DNA of 64,000 nucleotides from Chaunax sp. Z400 (Eukaryota; Chordata; Actinopteri; Lophiiformes; Chaunacidae), in the NCBI GenBank assembly GCA_037577475.1, contig CM075187.1:3635546-3699545 (forward strand), written 5' to 3'. The notes under the pieces are model-generated. The model was not told the DNA's origin. It searched no databases and was given only the letters and a program-made list of their open reading frames with translations. Positions within the stretch are counted from its first letter, which is position 1, and the number at the start of each line of letters is the position of its first letter. Both the position numbers and the translations under genes were made by a program. Positions 62,301-64,000 of this stretch are shown here, piece by piece.

Positions 62301-63716
62301 ACAGAGACGAGACGCCCAGGTACAGACCCGACGAGATGCTGCACAGACAGCCACCGCTGCTCTCCCCCTGCAACCTGCCCCGGTCCAGGCCTGAGGACAA
62401 ACTGAGGAAGAAGAGGAAGCTGTTTGATGATGATGAAGACGAGGATCTTGGAGTGAGGAAGAAGGTTTGTAATCATTTAGAGTAGATGCAAGTCATTAGG
62501 GGCAATTCCACTTCCACCAATGAAATGTTAGCAAATCCCCTACTATTTTTTTTCCCTGCAGGGAAAATCAGATGATCCTTATTTTTCCAAACTTCTGTAC
62601 CAAATCAAGACAGAAGAGGAAGACGAAGATGCGTATGAGGAGGAGAATGAAGATGGAAGGGAGCCTCACTTCAGAAGCGGCGTCGAGAGGAAAGGCCGTT
62701 TTGGAGACGCTGAAGAAGAATGGGATGACAAGGACTCCAAAAGTGAATTTTTCAATCCCTTCATTAAAACGCCTGTTGGGGACAGCGACCAGTCTCACTG
62801 CAGCTCTCCGCAGGCCGGCCCCAGCAGCGAGGGCGGAAGTGAGACGCAGGAAAAAGGTCCACGTCCAAAAGCCCGCCGCAAGAGGCGTTTACCAAATCGA
62901 GAGCTGAGCCGAGAACTGAGCAAAGCATTGAACCAGGAAATCCAGAAGACGGAGGACTGCCTGGCCACCGAGAACCGCCAACCGCTCAAGGTGGAGCCGG
63001 AGACGGAAAACGAGGAACCCAAGAGGTTGTTCCGCAACGGCAGTGAACTCGGGGATCAGAGGCCCCACCTGAAGACCAAAGAGATGAACGGGACCCCCTG
63101 GGAGCTGCGCCACTTCTACCCGAGTCAGATCACTCCGCTGGGCTTCAACAGGAGCACTCCAACCAACCGGCCGGTGCCCCCACACTCCCCACCCAAGTGT
63201 GTCCAAATGGAGAGGCACGTAATCCGGCCCCCTCCGATAAGCCCGCCTCCCGACAGACTGCCTCTGAAAGATGGTAAAACACACGTCATACAGCGCGAGG
63301 TCTGGATGAAGATCTTCGGGTATCTCACACACCCAGAGCTGTGTGTCTGCATGAGAGTCTGCAAGACGTGGAACAGATGGTAAATCCACAGAACACGCCC
63401 ACAATAGCATGTTTACGTTTTTATGTTCCACATCAGAGAGATCGAAAAAGGAAATCCTCTGTTCAGAATGTACACATCTTTCCTTGCTTTGCTTTAACAG
63501 TGTAACATGAAGACGTAACACCTTAACACAAACCTTTGTTTCTGATGTCCAGGTGTTGTGATAAGAGACTTTGGACAAAGATTGATCTGAACCGCTGCAC
63601 CTCCATCACCCCACTCATGCTGAGCGGGATTATCCGCCGGCAGCCAGTTTCCCTGGACCTCAGTTGGACCAACATTTCCAAGAAACAATTAAGCTGGCTT
63701 ATTAATCGATTACCAG
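56363..63716 (+). CDS. kdm2b: KDM2B, short CXXC-PHD-F-box form (3' truncated by window)
   Basis: CpG-island-binding subunit that recruits variant PRC1 (PCGF1/RING1B). Exons: 56363-56416 (MALSLSGDDEEYDSESEQ), 59925-60146, 60250-60393, 61753-61839, 62186-62464, 62562-63379, 63553-63716, all in phase. The last ends in phase 1, so further LRR exons lie beyond the window. The CXXC zinc finger (CRKCEACLRTECGECHFC, then KFGGPGRM) is in exon 2. PHD is in exons 3-4 (CVVCKEAG; CSICNEIVHPNC; CWECPKCNHAG). A Lys/Glu-rich linker with RRLPNRELSRELS-like sequence follows. The F-box (VWMKIFGYLTHPELCVCMRVCKTW) starts at ~residue 503, and then the first LRR (PVSLDLSWTNIS). The first exon resembles that of the mammalian isoform lacking JmjC. 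Exon 2 has a tandem CAGCAG acceptor (59922 or 59925) that could add one Gln. Confidence 0.95.
56417..59924 (+). other. kdm2b intron 1
   Basis: About 3.5 kb of AT-rich sequence. Short frames (for example 56965-57255 on the minus strand and 57914-58240) show no family resemblance. No JmjC or FBXL11-type exon was recognised. Confidence 0.6.
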
Positions 63717-64000
63717 GTATGTAACGGTGAATGCATCTTAATCTGTAGACAAGAGTCCTTTTTACACAGAAACAACATCGCCCTAATGAAGATCCCTCTG
63801 TACAAAACATCTTTGTTTATTTACCCTGAACAAAATGTCAGCACAGCGCCGCTCCAGTATGTGATTTGTCTGCATGCAGCAGGACTTTGTAATCAATGGA
63901 ATAACACGGCAAAAACAATCATTTACCTTCTTTGTCACATGTCAGTTGACCAGAGGGTAAGGAGCTCCTGGACCTCACGCCGTCTCTGGAGTTTAAAACA
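63717..64000 (+). other. kdm2b intron and right edge
   Basis: Non-coding so far as can be seen. A possible acceptor near 63944 (catgtcag) is followed by sequence that does not match the expected LRDLVLSG continuation of KDM2B, so no exon is called. Confidence 0.5.

Noticed and set aside
63930..64000. Possible next kdm2b exon at the right edge
   Set aside because: The open stretch after the candidate acceptor does not match the LRR sequence expected next, and one frame stops at once.

Overview
The window reads as a teleost (ray-finned fish) nuclear chromosome segment. Genes are split by short GT-AG introns, intergenic DNA is AT-rich, and there are many microsatellites and dispersed fish-type repeats. 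Gene calls rest on translating exons by eye and comparing them with remembered family sequences; no database was searched. Exon boundaries were checked by reading-frame phase and exon length.

Layout: (1) 1-19.7 kb is mostly non-coding. It holds one intronless apelin receptor gene (aplnr, + strand, 9051-10133), a complete inverted-repeat element near 1.4-2.4 kb, long GT arrays, and an unusual palindrome-rich tract at 14.6-15.3 kb. (2) 19.76-20.85 kb (- strand) is a single-exon acidic coiled-coil ORF with an internal duplication, which I could not identify. (3) 22.7-27.6 kb and 30.3-36.4 kb (+ strand) are two tandem 14-exon copies of 4-hydroxyphenylpyruvate dioxygenase (hpd), the second enzyme of tyrosine breakdown. 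Copy 1 is fully open. Copy 2 has a broken exon 2 splice donor, a changed conserved glycine, and a piggyBac-family insertion in intron 2 whose empty site survives in copy 1. (4) A 50-bp minisatellite lies at 37.45-38.07 kb. (5) 38.87-49.41 kb (- strand) is setd1b, an H3K4 methyltransferase of about 1654 residues in about 17 coding exons. (6) 52.9-54.6 kb (- strand) is orai1, the store-operated calcium channel, in two exons. (7) 56.36 kb to the right edge (+ strand) is kdm2b, with CXXC, PHD, F-box and the start of the LRRs; it runs off the window.

The hpd / setd1b / orai1 / kdm2b neighbourhood matches the block on human chromosome 12q24.31, with MORN3, TMEM120B and RHOF not seen here. orai1 and kdm2b are head to head 1.8 kb apart. 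kdm2b begins with an exon like that of the short mammalian isoform, and no JmjC demethylase exons are visible between it and orai1. This copy may therefore encode only the CpG-island-reading, Polycomb-type form.

I found no RNA genes, CRISPR arrays or prokaryotic-type operons. The strongest leads are the unequal decay and apparent gene conversion of the hpd pair, the dated piggyBac insertion, the JmjC-less kdm2b, the altered orai1 outer vestibule, and repeat tails that abut two setd1b splice donors.
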